Of a stretch of DNA of 64,000 nucleotides, positions 7,852-17,200 are shown one piece after another. The DNA is from Streptomyces sp. NBC_00557 (GTDB taxonomy: Bacteria; Actinomycetota; Actinomycetes; Streptomycetales; Streptomycetaceae). Numbering within the stretch: position 1 is the first letter of the stretch; the number at the start of each line of letters is the position of its first letter. A program made the position numbers and the translations under genes. Below the pieces are notes generated by a model, which did no database searches, was not told the DNA's origin, and was given only the letters and a program-made list of their open reading frames with translations. The DNA is taken from contig NZ_CP107796.1 in the NCBI RefSeq assembly GCF_036345995.1, forward strand, positions 4,464,001 to 4,528,000, given 5' to 3'.

Positions 7852-8421
7852 CTACAGGTTGCCCATGGGCTCGATGTCGACGTGCACGGGCGTGCCCCAC
7901 ACCCGCAGCACCTCGTAGTCGGTGAACTCGTGCACGAGCCGGTACGCCATGGCGGGCCGCGACGAACGCCGCTGCGCGGCGAGATAGGCCTCGGCCTCCC
8001 GCCGGTCCCTCCTCGGCGTCCCGCACAGCTGCCACTCGCGCCCGTTCCACGCCTCCGGCAGCCAGCGCTGCTGCGGCTGCGGCCGGTCGCCGCGCACGCC
8101 GTACCGCGAGGGCGCGGCGGGGGCGGGCCCGGCGGCGCCCGGCCGGCCCTGGAACTCCGACCGCCGGGCGGCCCGCCGCCGCGTCTCGCACAGCAGACAC
8201 AGGTCGGGCGCGCTCTCGTCCACGGGGCCCTGCGGATGCTCCGGGCACCGGGTGGCGGGCGCGCCGCCGGCGACACTCTCGTCCAGCAGATCGAGCGCCC
8301 GCCGCAGATCCGCCTTGATCTCATGCAGCCGCGCATCCGGGGTGTCGGCACCCAACGCCTCCCCGTGCTCCCCGAGCACCCGAAGCGCCCTTCCCAGAGC
8401 GGCGAGCTGGCCGTGATTCAT
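7852..8421 (-). CDS. Uncharacterised protein with a CPEHP-CLLC cysteine pair set
   Basis: 189 residues. The N-terminal half is helical (GQLAALGRALRVLGEHG, LHEIKADLRRALDLLDESV). A four-ligand-like set RCPEHPQGP and DLCLLCETRRR could bind zinc, and is followed by a proline/alanine linker. The C-terminal part (WLPEAWNGREWQLCGTPRRD, AMAYRLVHEFTDYEVLRVWG) looks like a small alpha/beta module. I do not recognise it as a named family. No membrane segment or signal is present. Confidence 0.75.
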   Translation of the reverse strand: MNHGQLAALGRALRVLGEHGEALGADTPDARLHEIKADLRRALDLLDESVAGGAPATRCPEHPQGPVDESAPDLCLLCETRRRAARRSEFQGRPGAAGPAPAAPSRYGVRGDRPQPQQRWLPEAWNGREWQLCGTPRRDRREAEAYLAAQRRSSRPAMAYRLVHEFTDYEVLRVWGTPVHVDIEPMGNL

Positions 8422-8587
8422 ATCAGTCCGCGCAGTCCTCGAGTTCCTCGACGTCCGGTAACCCCCCGACGCCCGGTGACGACGGGCCGGGCCTGACCGG
8501 GAGTCTCAAGGGTAGGCCAGCCGGGGACCGCCCTGGCGGGCGTGCAGGGGACTACGACGCTCTGTCACCGGCGGCGGCCGTGAGGGC

Positions 8588-8875
8588 TCAGCGGTGGCGG
8601 CCGTGGATCAGGCTGTCCGCGGGGCAGGCGGGCGCGGGCTTGCCGAGGGGCAGCGGGGCGACGGACTTGACCACCGGCACCACGAGCAGATCGCCGGCGC
8701 AGACGGCGGTGCCGGCGGCGGTCCAGTGACCCTGGGCGCCGTTGTGCCCCCGGGCAGCGAGGGTGCCGGGGTGCACGGGAGCGGTGAGGCCGCCGGCGTG
8801 TGCGGGCGCGGCGAGGGCGGCGGCGGAACCGGCCGTCAGGGCAGCGGTCGCCAGGAGCTTCTTCATCTTCGTCAT
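8588..8875 (-). CDS. Small secreted protein
   Basis: 95 residues from the ATG at 8875; the ATG three codons later and a GTG at 8896 are alternatives, and none has a clear ribosome binding site. A Sec signal peptide is plain (MKKLLATAALTAGSAAALAA, cleavage after AHA). The mature part is about 70 residues with a hydrophobic stretch AGDLLVVPVVKSVAPLPLG between two cysteines (TAVCAGD and APACPAD), which could form one disulfide. The size and the valine-rich core recall chaplin/rodlin-type surface proteins, but no defining motif of either is present, so function is left open. Confidence 0.7.
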   Translation of the reverse strand: MTKMKKLLATAALTAGSAAALAAPAHAGGLTAPVHPGTLAARGHNGAQGHWTAAGTAVCAGDLLVVPVVKSVAPLPLGKPAPACPADSLIHGRHR

Positions 8876-9140
8876 GCCGGGGGAACGACCGGTCACCGCC
8901 CCGCGTCACGCCGGTACGGCCACGCGCCACGGGCCGCGGGGACGGCCACGCGCCACGGGCAGCCGGGGCAGCCACCGGGGGCGGCCGTTCGGTGCGGTGG
9001 GCCGGGGGCAGTCGCCGGGGTGGTCGTTCGGTGCGGTCGGCCGGGCGGTGCCGTGTCATCGAGCCGTGCGGCGGTGGCGCGCCGCACCGCCGTCCCCACC
9101 ACGGCCGTCGCGGCGGTCTCCCCGTGTCCCGGCGTCCGGC

Positions 9141-10064
9141 TCAGCCGCTCGCCTCTTCCAGGGCCGCGCGCAGGTGGCCGTTGGACTCCTGAAGGAGGCG
9201 CGCGGCTGTCGGGGCGTCGACGCCGGTGAGGAGGGAGAGGATCGCGTTCTTGACCTCGCCGCCCGACTCGGTGAGGGCCTTCTCGATCTCGTCGTCGGAC
9301 GCACCCGTGGCGAGGGACACGATGCGCCGGGAGCGGGCCCGGAGTTTGTCGTTCGAGGCGCGGACGTCGACCATCAGGTTCCCGTAGGTCTTGCCCAGCC
9401 GGATCATCGTGATCGTCGACAGCATGTTGAGCACCAGCTTCTGCGCCGTGCCCGCCTTCAGCCGGGTGGAGCCGGTGATCAGCTCGGGACCGACCACCAC
9501 CTCGATGCCGTGCTCGGCGGCGGCCGCGAGCGCGCTGTGCTCGTTGCAGGCCAGGCCGATGGTCAGCGCGCCCAGCGCACGGGCGTGCCGGACGGCGCCG
9601 ACCGCGTAGGGGGTGCGGCCGGAGGCGGAGATGCCGACGACGGTGTCGTCCGGGGTGAGCCGCAGCGCGTCCAGGTCCCGCCGGGCCAGCTCCTCCGAGT
9701 CCTCGGCGCCCTCCACGGAGGTGACCATCGCCTCGGGCCCGCCCGCGATCAGGCCGACGACCTGCGCGGGATCGGTGTTGAAGGTGGGCGGGCACTCCGA
9801 GGCGTCCAGCACGCCGAGCCGGCCCGCGGTGCCCGCGCCGGCGTAGATCAGCCGCCCGCCGCGCTCCATGCGTTCGGCCACGGCGTCGATGGCGGCGGCG
9901 ATCCGGGGAAGCTGCGCCGCGACGGCGGCGGGCACGGCGGCGTCCTCGCCGTTCATCAGGCGGGCGATGTCGAGGGTGGGCAGACGGTCGATGTCGGCCA
10001 GCTCGGGACGGAAGGCCTCGGTGGTCAGGGAGGCCAGTTCGGTGTGCAGGTCGGGCGAGTTCAT
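9141..10064 (-). CDS. murQ: N-acetylmuramic acid 6-phosphate etherase
   Basis: 307 residues from the ATG at 10064; a TTG nine codons upstream is possible. It cleaves the lactyl ether of MurNAc-6-phosphate to give GlcNAc-6-phosphate and D-lactate during cell-wall recycling. The SIS fold is shown by RLIYAGAGTAGRLGVLDASE, ECPPTFNTDP, VVGISASGRTPYAVGA and STRLKAGTAQKLVLNML. The C-terminal UBA-like tail is ESGGEVKNAILSLLTGVDAP. Length is normal for MurQ. The RpiR-type regulator gene lies upstream in the same orientation, separated by a repeat-bearing 181-nt gap. Confidence 0.96.
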   Translation of the reverse strand: MNSPDLHTELASLTTEAFRPELADIDRLPTLDIARLMNGEDAAVPAAVAAQLPRIAAAIDAVAERMERGGRLIYAGAGTAGRLGVLDASECPPTFNTDPAQVVGLIAGGPEAMVTSVEGAEDSEELARRDLDALRLTPDDTVVGISASGRTPYAVGAVRHARALGALTIGLACNEHSALAAAAEHGIEVVVGPELITGSTRLKAGTAQKLVLNMLSTITMIRLGKTYGNLMVDVRASNDKLRARSRRIVSLATGASDDEIEKALTESGGEVKNAILSLLTGVDAPTAARLLQESNGHLRAALEEASG

Positions 10065-10114
10065 GAGGGGGGCGGCTTTCTCCGGTGGCAATCAGGTTCG
10101 GGCGGGTGGCCTCC

Positions 10115-10203
10115 CTGGGGGCGCGGGGCTGTGTCCATGCGCGGCACCGCCGCGCCGGGCGTGTCCCCGGGCCGGGCGGAAACCGCGGCTCGGGGAACCA
10201 GCC
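10115..10203 (-). repeat. Dispersed Streptomyces-type intergenic repeat, copy A
   Basis: The segment CTGGGGGCGCGGGGCTGTG followed by GCACCGCCGCG matches, in reverse orientation, the element at 51146-51229. The adjoining CCGCGGCTCGGGGAACCAGC resembles the reverse complement of the element at 52501-52588, so this copy seems to combine both halves. It fills much of the gap between the RpiR-type regulator and murQ. Such short elements recur in streptomycete intergenic DNA and are probably non-autonomous. Confidence 0.6.
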
Positions 10204-10245
10204 GTACACGACCCGCAGACGCCCACAGGCAGTCGGCCCTGCGGT

Positions 10246-11151
10246 CTATCGCGAAGAAGTACGGTGCCGATGGGCCAGCGCCTCGTACGACGCGGCCAGA
10301 GCAGGCGCGGCCGATTCGTACGTGCGCTGCGCCACTCCCACGAACAGGCAGTCCACCACGAGCAGTTGACTGGTCCGCGAGGACATCGCGGCCGGTCGCA
10401 GCTCGCTCTCCCGTGAGGTGGACGTGGTCAGTACGTGGTCGGCGTACTGGGTGACCGGCGAGTCCGGCCGGCCGGTGATGGCCACGGTGGTGGCCCCGTG
10501 CTCGAAGGCGACCCGCAGCGGCTCGATGACGTCCCCCGTCGAGCCGGAGTGGGTGATGGCGATCGCCACGTCACCCGAACGGAGCTGCACCGCGTTGGTC
10601 ACGGCGAGATGCGGATCGCTGTGGGCGTGGGCTATGAGGCCTATGCGGAGCAGTTTCTGGGTGAGGTCCTGGGCGACGAGCCCGGAGGCTCCTATGCCGT
10701 ACACGTCGGTGCGCCGGGCGGCGGCCAGCGCGGCGACGGCCGCGCCGAGCTGGACGGTGTCCAGTCCGGCGGCCGTGTCGGCGAGGGTCTGCTGCTCCTC
10801 GTAGGCGAGTTTGGTGACGACGTCGGCGATGGGGTCGTCCACCGCGATGTCGGTAGTGATCGCCGGCGCCCGGCCGGACTGCTGCTGTGCGGCGAGGCCC
10901 GCGAGCGCCAGGCGCAGGTCGCGGTAACCGGGGTAGCCGAGCAGCCGGGCGGTGCGGACGACCGTGGCCTCGCTGGTGCCGGTGAGCTCGGCGAGGCCGG
11001 TGACCGTGAGGGCCGCGCAGCCGGCCGGGTCGCTCGCGACCGCCTCGGCGACGCGCTGCATGGACCGGGTCATGGACGGGGCCAGGGTGCGCACCTTCGC
11101 GGCGAGGGAGCCGCCCGGACTGCCGAAAATTTCCTTCAGGTCCTGGGTCAC
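10246..11151 (-). CDS. MurR/RpiR-family transcriptional regulator
   Basis: 301 residues from the GTG at 11151. An N-terminal helix-turn-helix (LTVTGLAELTGTSEATVVRT, then LLGYPGYRDLRLAL) is joined to a SIS sugar-phosphate-binding domain (DVYGIGASGLVAQDL, AIAITHSGSTGDVIEPLRVA, TTVAITGRPDSPVTQYADHV). RpiR proteins sense phosphosugars. Next to murQ the natural effector would be MurNAc-6-phosphate or GlcNAc-6-phosphate, which is inference. Two related inverted copies of a 16-bp site flank the start codon and are likely its own operators. The C-terminus is basic (HRHRTSSR). Confidence 0.94.
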   Translation of the reverse strand: MTQDLKEIFGSPGGSLAAKVRTLAPSMTRSMQRVAEAVASDPAGCAALTVTGLAELTGTSEATVVRTARLLGYPGYRDLRLALAGLAAQQQSGRAPAITTDIAVDDPIADVVTKLAYEEQQTLADTAAGLDTVQLGAAVAALAAARRTDVYGIGASGLVAQDLTQKLLRIGLIAHAHSDPHLAVTNAVQLRSGDVAIAITHSGSTGDVIEPLRVAFEHGATTVAITGRPDSPVTQYADHVLTTSTSRESELRPAAMSSRTSQLLVVDCLFVGVAQRTYESAAPALAASYEALAHRHRTSSR

Positions 11152-11170
11152 GTATGAAAGATATTTTCGG
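11123..11170. promoter_or_regulatory. Paired inverted operators for the RpiR-type regulator
   Basis: The 16-mer TGAAAGATATTTTCGG on the plus strand at 11155-11170 and TGAAGGAAATTTTCGG on the minus strand (11138-11123) match at 14 of 16 positions. They are inverted and 32 bp apart centre to centre, about three helical turns. Each is itself a near dyad around GAAA-N-TTTC. They straddle the regulator's GTG start and sit 38 bp from the divergent gene at 11208, a placement suited to cooperative autorepression and control of the neighbour. Confidence 0.75.
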
Positions 11171-11207
11171 TTCGGCGTCCCGGTCAAGAGCGCGCACAAT
11201 GGCTTGT

Positions 11208-11600
11208 ATGGAGCCCATCAGTCCCTTGAGTCCTCTGGAGCAGGCGTTGCACGCGGCCCGCGCCCTCGTCCTCGCGGACCTGGTCGCGCGCGAGGTGGCG
11301 GAGGCGGACGTGGTCTCCCTGGTGGAGGACTCCGTGGCCCAGCGCCGCTGGTGGCTCGAGCAGTGGCCGGACGGCATGGGCTACGTCGCCGGACTGGTCG
11401 CCCAGGACGTCCAGGACGCGCTGCTGGAGCGGTACGGCCGCTGGCCGCTGTGCCCGGTGTGCGTCTCCGGCGACCCGCACGCGCTGGACGTGGAGCCCGA
11501 ACTGGGCCCCGACCCGCACTGGGTGTGCCACAAGGCGGGCGTGAAGGTCGCGGCCGTCGGCTCGCTGGGCTCCGCCACGGGCGGCACGGCGTCCTCGTGA
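11208..11600 (+). CDS. Uncharacterised protein with C-terminal cysteine pair, divergent from the RpiR-type regulator
   Basis: 130 residues from ATG 11208; the ATG at 11199 has a slightly better-placed AAGAG and is the alternative. The N-terminal two thirds are helical (LEQALHAARALVLADLVARE, WWLEQWPDGMGYVAGLVAQD). The C-terminal part contains WPLCPVCVSGDPHAL and HWVCHKAG, a CxxC plus C/H set likely to bind zinc. No named family is recognised. Followed after 15 nt by the DUF4031 gene, so the two probably form an operon that may be under the RpiR-type operators. Confidence 0.8.
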   Translation: MEPISPLSPLEQALHAARALVLADLVAREVAEADVVSLVEDSVAQRRWWLEQWPDGMGYVAGLVAQDVQDALLERYGRWPLCPVCVSGDPHALDVEPELGPDPHWVCHKAGVKVAAVGSLGSATGGTASS

Positions 11601-11615
11601 CGCGGTGAGGCGCCC

Positions 11616-11894
11616 GTGACCCTCTACATCGACCCGCCCGCCTGGCCCGGTCACGGCCGTATGTGGTCGCACCTGGTCAGCGACACGTCCTACGACGAAC
11701 TGCACACCTTCGCCGAGACGCTGGGCGTGCCGAGGCGCGCCTTCGAACGCGACCACTACGACCTGCCGTCCCACCGGTACGCCGACGCGGTCGCGGCCGG
11801 CGCCGTGGAGGTCAGCAGCCGCGAAGTGGTGCGGCTGCTGCGGGAGTCGGGACTGCGCAGGCGCAAGGGGGCGGCTCAGCGGCGGAGTTCGTAG
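11616..11894 (+). CDS. DUF4031 domain protein
   Basis: 92 residues from GTG 11616. The DUF4031 signature is clear: TLYIDPPAWPGHGRMWSHLV, ERDHYDLPSHRYADAVAAGA, and VSSREVVRLLRESGLRRRK. The family is small, cytoplasmic and of unknown function, common in actinobacteria. Its last 19 nt overlap the convergent isomerase-acetyltransferase fusion gene. Confidence 0.92.
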   Translation: MTLYIDPPAWPGHGRMWSHLVSDTSYDELHTFAETLGVPRRAFERDHYDLPSHRYADAVAAGAVEVSSREVVRLLRESGLRRRKGAAQRRSS

Positions 11895-12943
11895 GCGAAC
11901 TGCTCGCCCTCGTCGCTGACCCGTGTGAACCCGGCCCGGCCGACCACCGCCTGGGAGGCGGTGTTGTCCCGGTCGACGGTCGCGAACAGGGAGCTGACGT
12001 CGTCGCGGGCCAGCGCCCAGTCCGCGAGCGCGCGCAGGGCCTCGGTGGCGTAGCCCTGGCCGCGGGCGCCCTCGACCAGGTCGTACCCGATCTCCACGCG
12101 ACCCTCCTCATCCGGGACGCCGTGGAAGCCGATGCCGCCGATCGCGCGCCCGTCCTCGTGCCGGACGAGCACGAAGACCCCGAACTCGGGCCGGTGCACG
12201 CCCGCTTCGTACGCCTTCACCAGCATCCCGGCGGCCTCCCGGGTGCCCTCGTACGGGCCGCCGTCGAGCCAGCCGAAGCCGCCGTCGCCGCCGAGGCGCA
12301 GGTCCCGCGCGGCGGCCGGGCGGACGCCGGTCAGGGTGACGCGCTCGGCGGGGATGACGAGGTTGTTGTTCCAGCGCCACTCTGTGACCCGGGCGCGGCC
12401 GGGCAGCTCGCCGCGGCCGGTGGCCCACAGCAGGGTCGGCCAGGGGGCCGGACCCGGCTGGACGTGGGGGAAGAGGCAGGCAAGGAGGGATTGGACGAGT
12501 TCGGCGGGCGGTTCGTAGGACAGACCCAGGCCCAGCGCCATGTCGTGTGTGTGCAGCAGCACCTCGGCGATGCCCATCGCCGCGAAGCCCTCGGCGTCGG
12601 CGCTGCGGAACGGGTAGGGGTGGAAGCCGCGGGCGCCGGGCGGCGCGGTGCGGACGGCGGCGGCGAGCAGCGCGCCGGTGGTCTCGATGACGTGCAGCAG
12701 GCCGGCGTTGTCGGTGTCCTCGTCGAGGGTCAGCTCGAAGGGCACGTAGGCGTCCTGCGCGCGTCCGGCCAGGTTGGCGGCGTAGGCGATGAGGTCGTCG
12801 GCGACATGCACCGCGGTGGTGTGGCAGTCCCACTCCAGCGTCCCCGCCGGTACGGCCTTCCAGTCCCGGCCCACCGCCGCCCGCAGCACCGCCGTGGCAC
12901 CCGCCACGGCCTCGGTCACATCGTCCCCGTTTATCGGTCGCAT
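11876..12943 (-). CDS. Fusion of a mycothiol-dependent isomerase-like (DinB-fold) domain to a GNAT acetyltransferase
   Basis: 355 residues. Residues 1-170 resemble the MDMPI/DinB four-helix domain: LEWDCHTTAVHVADDLIAYA and MGIAEVLLHTHDMALGLGL, with histidines placed like the metal ligands of that fold. Residues 185-355 are a complete GNAT domain (VTEWRWNNNLVIPAERVTLT, IGYDLVEGARGQGYATEALR, ATVDRDNTASQAVVGRAGF). The substrate of either half cannot be read from the sequence. A linked detoxification or modification step is conceivable. The 3' end overlaps DUF4031 by 19 nt. Confidence 0.88.
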   Translation of the reverse strand: MRPINGDDVTEAVAGATAVLRAAVGRDWKAVPAGTLEWDCHTTAVHVADDLIAYAANLAGRAQDAYVPFELTLDEDTDNAGLLHVIETTGALLAAAVRTAPPGARGFHPYPFRSADAEGFAAMGIAEVLLHTHDMALGLGLSYEPPAELVQSLLACLFPHVQPGPAPWPTLLWATGRGELPGRARVTEWRWNNNLVIPAERVTLTGVRPAAARDLRLGGDGGFGWLDGGPYEGTREAAGMLVKAYEAGVHRPEFGVFVLVRHEDGRAIGGIGFHGVPDEEGRVEIGYDLVEGARGQGYATEALRALADWALARDDVSSLFATVDRDNTASQAVVGRAGFTRVSDEGEQFAYELRR

Positions 12944-13083
12944 GGGGCGAACCCTAGGGGGCGGGGGTGTGTGGGGTCGACAGCATTACGTCCGAGGCCT
13001 GACGCGGTCGGTGGGCGAGGGTCGGGTTCCCGCCAACCCGTGGGCCGGAAGCCCTGCCGCGTTGCTCTCGACAACACCCGAAT

Positions 13084-13713
13084 GTGATGATCCGACGCAT
13101 GGCAGAACACGGGGGTGATGCCGGCCGGGCCGGTGATATACGCAGGTCACGGCTGGCGGAGTACGCGGACATGGCGGGGCACGAGGACACGCAGGCGCCC
13201 GCACCGAGCGACCCGAACACCCAGTCTTTGCCGGAGCATTCACTTTCCTTTGCTCCCGCCGATGCCCCGGCCGCCGCCTCGGGTGCCCTTTCGGAAACGG
13301 ACGAGGTCGCTCGCAGGCGGCGGCGTGAGTTCGCCGCCGTGCTGGGCGCGTTCCGGCGTCGTCGCGTTCTCGTCCCGTACGGGGACAACGGCGCGGCCCT
13401 GACGGTGGAGATGCACGGCGTGCGGTGGCTGCTGGCGTTCACCCACGAGGCCGCGCTGGCTCGGTATGCGAGGGCGCGGGGGGAGGGTGACCGGTCCTGG
13501 CGGTACCGGATGGTGTGGGGTGCGGCGGTGCTGGACGCCGGTGTGCCCGCGGTGGCCGGTGCGACCGGGTTGCCGTGCGGGGTGCTGGTGGACGCGGGTG
13601 ACGGTCAGCGGGGGCTGGTGCTGCCGCCGGTGGCGGGGATCGTGCCGGAGGCGGTCGCCGTGGACTGGCCGCACAGGGATGCTGAGTTGGGGACGGAAGG
13701 GGGAGGGTCGTGA
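13084..13713 (+). CDS. SseB-like domain protein, first gene of the RHS toxin operon
   Basis: Up to 209 residues; the start is uncertain. GTG 13084 and ATGs at 13087 and 13099 have no ribosome site, whereas ATG 13171 (MAGHEDTQ) follows CGGAG and may be the true start. After a disordered acidic segment, the folded part at about 75-200 (RRREFAAVLGAFRRRRVLVP, VRWLLAFTHEAALARYAR, GLPCGVLVDAGDGQRGLVLP) is SseB-like. Related proteins accompany type VII or polymorphic toxin loci. The stop overlaps the next start (GTGA at 13710-13713), giving translational coupling. Confidence 0.82.
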   Translation: MMIRRMAEHGGDAGRAGDIRRSRLAEYADMAGHEDTQAPAPSDPNTQSLPEHSLSFAPADAPAAASGALSETDEVARRRRREFAAVLGAFRRRRVLVPYGDNGAALTVEMHGVRWLLAFTHEAALARYARARGEGDRSWRYRMVWGAAVLDAGVPAVAGATGLPCGVLVDAGDGQRGLVLPPVAGIVPEAVAVDWPHRDAELGTEGGGS

Positions 13714-14279
13714 CGACGCCGGGCGGGGGCGCGCAGCCGGACCTGCGGGTGCAGGGGCTGGCCTTGATGGCCCAGGGCATCAACAAGGCTCTGAGTGAGC
13801 TGGATGCTCTGGGTGCGATGAAGGGCTGGGCCGGCGCGGGGCGGGGCTTCACCGGGTTGGAGATGGACGGCAAGGACGCCGGGGACGACCATCTCGGTGC
13901 GGTGCTGCACGAATTCTGTGAGCGCTGGCAGTGGGGGGTGCGTTCGCTGGTGGAGGAGGGCAACGCGCTGGCGGAGGGGATGGGGCTGGCGGCCGGTACC
14001 TTCCATCAGACGGACGAGTACGTGAAGGGTTCGATGAAGGTCGCCTACAACTCCGTCGTCGGTGACCCCTTCGCCTCCAACGACCAGGTGGCCAAGGAGA
14101 GCTGGGACCAGATCAACCACGCGGGCCAGACGACGGGGTACGGCGAGAAGGACCGCGAGAACCTGGTGCGGTCGGTGAAGAAGACCGGCTCGGGCATGCT
14201 GCACGACGTGGAGACGAGCGAGGGCGTGCCGGGCGACCCGCTCTCGTCGGTGGTGCGTGATGTGGCTGGTGGTCAGTGA
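13710..14279 (+). CDS. WXG100-like/ESX-type small protein, partner of the RHS toxin
   Basis: 189 residues from GTG 13710. Mainly helical, with a mid-protein CERWQWGVRSLVEEGNALAE segment and FHQTDEYVKGSMKVAYNSVV typical of WXG-like secretion partners encoded beside actinobacterial polymorphic toxins. No signal peptide. The upstream overlap is 4 nt and the downstream overlap 1 nt (TGATG), so it is produced together with the SseB-like and RHS proteins. A chaperone or type VII-export adaptor role is inferred from the family and operon. Confidence 0.8.
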   Translation: MTTPGGGAQPDLRVQGLALMAQGINKALSELDALGAMKGWAGAGRGFTGLEMDGKDAGDDHLGAVLHEFCERWQWGVRSLVEEGNALAEGMGLAAGTFHQTDEYVKGSMKVAYNSVVGDPFASNDQVAKESWDQINHAGQTTGYGEKDRENLVRSVKKTGSGMLHDVETSEGVPGDPLSSVVRDVAGGQ

Positions 14280-17200
14280 TGTCGTTCACCAGCAAGTTCA
14301 ACCACGTGGTGGGTTCCCTCAAGTCGGGCTACGACGATGCGAAGCGGGAGACCGGCCACCTCCTCGACGAAGGCGCTCACGGCCTGGGTGACGCGCTGGA
14401 CTTCGTCGGTGCGCACGGGACGGCGGACAAGGTCGATGACTGGGGCGACAACGTCGCCTCCAGGCTGGGCGCGCACGTGGACGAGCAGCAGCTCGGCGAG
14501 ACCGATGACCCGAAGGAGCTCATCCACGGTGATGCGTCGAAGCTGCGCGAGACGGCGGGGCATCTGAAGAACTTCGCCGCGGCCTTCGGCGCCGTGGCCG
14601 CAGGCATGCAGAAGCTGGACTCCTCCGGTTTCCGGGGTGAGGCGGCCGATACCTTCCGCAGGAAGTTCGCCGCCCATCAGGTCAAGTGGCGTCAGGCCGC
14701 CGATGCGTGCGGTCAGGCCGCCTCGGCGCTGGAGAACTTCGCGCACACGGTGGAGTGGGCGCAGGGCCAGGCACGCGAGGCGGTGGCGAAGTACCGCGAG
14801 GGTACTGCCGCCTCCGAGGCCCACCACAAGCAGGTGCAGGCCTACACCGACGCGGTGGACCAAGGCAGCAAGAACCCTGGCCCCAAGCCGCCGGAGCAGG
14901 ATCCGGGGGATGCGGCCAGGCACGCGGCCGAGCAGATCCTGGCCGCCGCCCGGCGCCAGCGCAACCAGCTCGCCGCGGAGGCCGCCGAGCGGGTCAAGGC
15001 CGCTCTGGAACACGCCCCGCACGAGCCGTCGGCGCTGAACCAGCTGAAGCTGGACGGCGCTGATGTGCTGGATGCCGCCAAGACGGAGGACATGCGGTTC
15101 TTCGGCGGCTTCGTCCGCGGGGTCGGCGACCTGAACAACCTGCTGCGCAACGCCAACCCCCTCGACCCCTACGCCCTCACCCACCCCTACGAAGCCCTCC
15201 AGTCGAAGGTCGAGTTGCTGGGCGGCGCGGTCCACCTGCTCACCCACCCGACCGAGACCGGCGACAAACTGTGGAACTCCTTCCTCAAGGACCCCGGCGG
15301 AGTCGGCGGCGAACTCGCCCCCCAGTTCCTCATCCCGGAAGCCGGCGCGGAAGAGGTCGCGGTCGACGGGGCCCGCGTCGCCGAAGACGGGGTGAAAGGC
15401 GCGGAAGGCGCGGAGAGCGCGGCCGGGAAGGCCCCCCGGGAGACGGTGAACGAGGACCCACCGCAGCATTCGCACGACGAGAACAGCACGGAGAACGGCG
15501 GCACCGATCCGATCAACCTCGCCACGGGCAAGATGTACCTGCCGCAGACGGACGTCACCCTGCCCGGCGCCCTGCCCCTGCTCCTCACCCGCCGCGTGGA
15601 GTCCGGCTACCGTCTGGGCCGCTGGTTCGGCCCGTCCTGGTCCTCCACCCTGGACCAGCGTCTGGAGATCGATGCTGAGGGAGTCGTCTACGTCACGGAG
15701 GACGGCCTCCTGCTGTCGTACCCGCACCCGGCGCCTGGCGTGCCCACGGTGGCGAGCCACGGCCCGCGCCTGCCCCTGGACCGGGTGGACGGCGGCTACA
15801 CCATCACCGACCCGCACACCGGCCGGGTTCGGCACTTCGCCGACCGAGGCGACAGCCTGGCCGTCCTGGAACAGATAGACGACCGCAACGGCAACTGGAT
15901 CTCGTTCGAGTACGACGCCGAGGGCACCCCGGTGGGCGTGTTCGCCGGCTCCGGTCAGGGCGTCCGCATCACCACGGACGCGGGCCGCATCACGGCGTAC
16001 CACCTGGCCGAAACGGGCGAGGAACTGAAACGCTTCGCCTACACGGACGGCAACCTCACCGAGGTCTTCAACTCCTCCGGCCTGCCCCTGCGTTTCACCT
16101 ACGACGACCGTGGCCGCGTCACGTCCTGGACGGACACGAACGACCGCAGCTACAGCTACGAGTACGACGAGCAGGACCGCTGTATCGCCGAGGGCGGCTC
16201 GGCCGGCCACATGACCCTGCGCCTGACCTACGAGGGCCCGGACCCCACGACAGGCCTGCGCACCACGACGGCCACGACCGGCGAGGGCCACACCCGCCGC
16301 TACCTGGTCAACGACACCTGGCAGGTGGTCGCGGAGACGGACGCCCTCGGGGCGACGACCCGCTACGTCCGCGACCGCCACCACCGCCTGACCTCCACGA
16401 CGAACCCGCTGGGCCACACGACCACCTTCGAGTACGACGAGGCGGGCAACCTCACCCGCCTGGTCCGCCCGGACGGCCGCGAAGCGAGAGCGGAGTACAA
16501 CGACCTCGGCCTGCCCGTGAAGGTGATCAACCCCGACGGCACGGTGATCCGCCAGACGTACGACGAGCGGGGCAACCGCACCTCGGTGACGGACCTGGCC
16601 GGCCAGACGACCCGGTTCACGTACGACGAGGCCGGACACCTGACATCGATCACGGACCCGCTGGGCCACACGACCACGGTGCTCTGCGACCGCGCGGGCC
16701 TGCCCGTGCAGGTGACCGACCCCCTGGGCGCGGTGACCCGCTACGAACGAGACGCCCTCGGCCGCCCGACCACGATCACCGACCCCACCGGCGCGACAAC
16801 CCGCCTGGAATGGACGCTCGAGGGCCACCTGACCCGCCGCACGGCTCCCGACGGCACGACGGAGACGTGGACCTACGACGGCGAGGGCAACTGCACCACC
16901 CACACGGATGCTCTGGGCGGCGTCACCCGCTTCGAGTACACCCACTTCGACCTGCTGACCGCCCGCACGGGCCCGGACGGCGTCCGCTACGAGTTCGCCC
17001 ACGACGCGGAACTCCGCCTGACGAAGGTCACCAACCCGCAGGGCCTGACCTGGAGGTACGAGTACGACGCTGCAGGCCGCCTGGTGGCGGAGACAGACTT
17101 CGACGACCGCGCACTGAGGTACGAGTACGACGCCGCAGGTCGCCTGCTCTCCCGCCGCAACGCCCTCGGCCAGGTCACGTCCTTCGAGCGCAACGAACTG

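Noticed and set aside
8588..8875. Chaplin or rodlin assignment of the small secreted protein
   Set aside because: Only the size and signal peptide agree; the conserved chaplin hydrophobic repeat and rodlin core are not recognisable.
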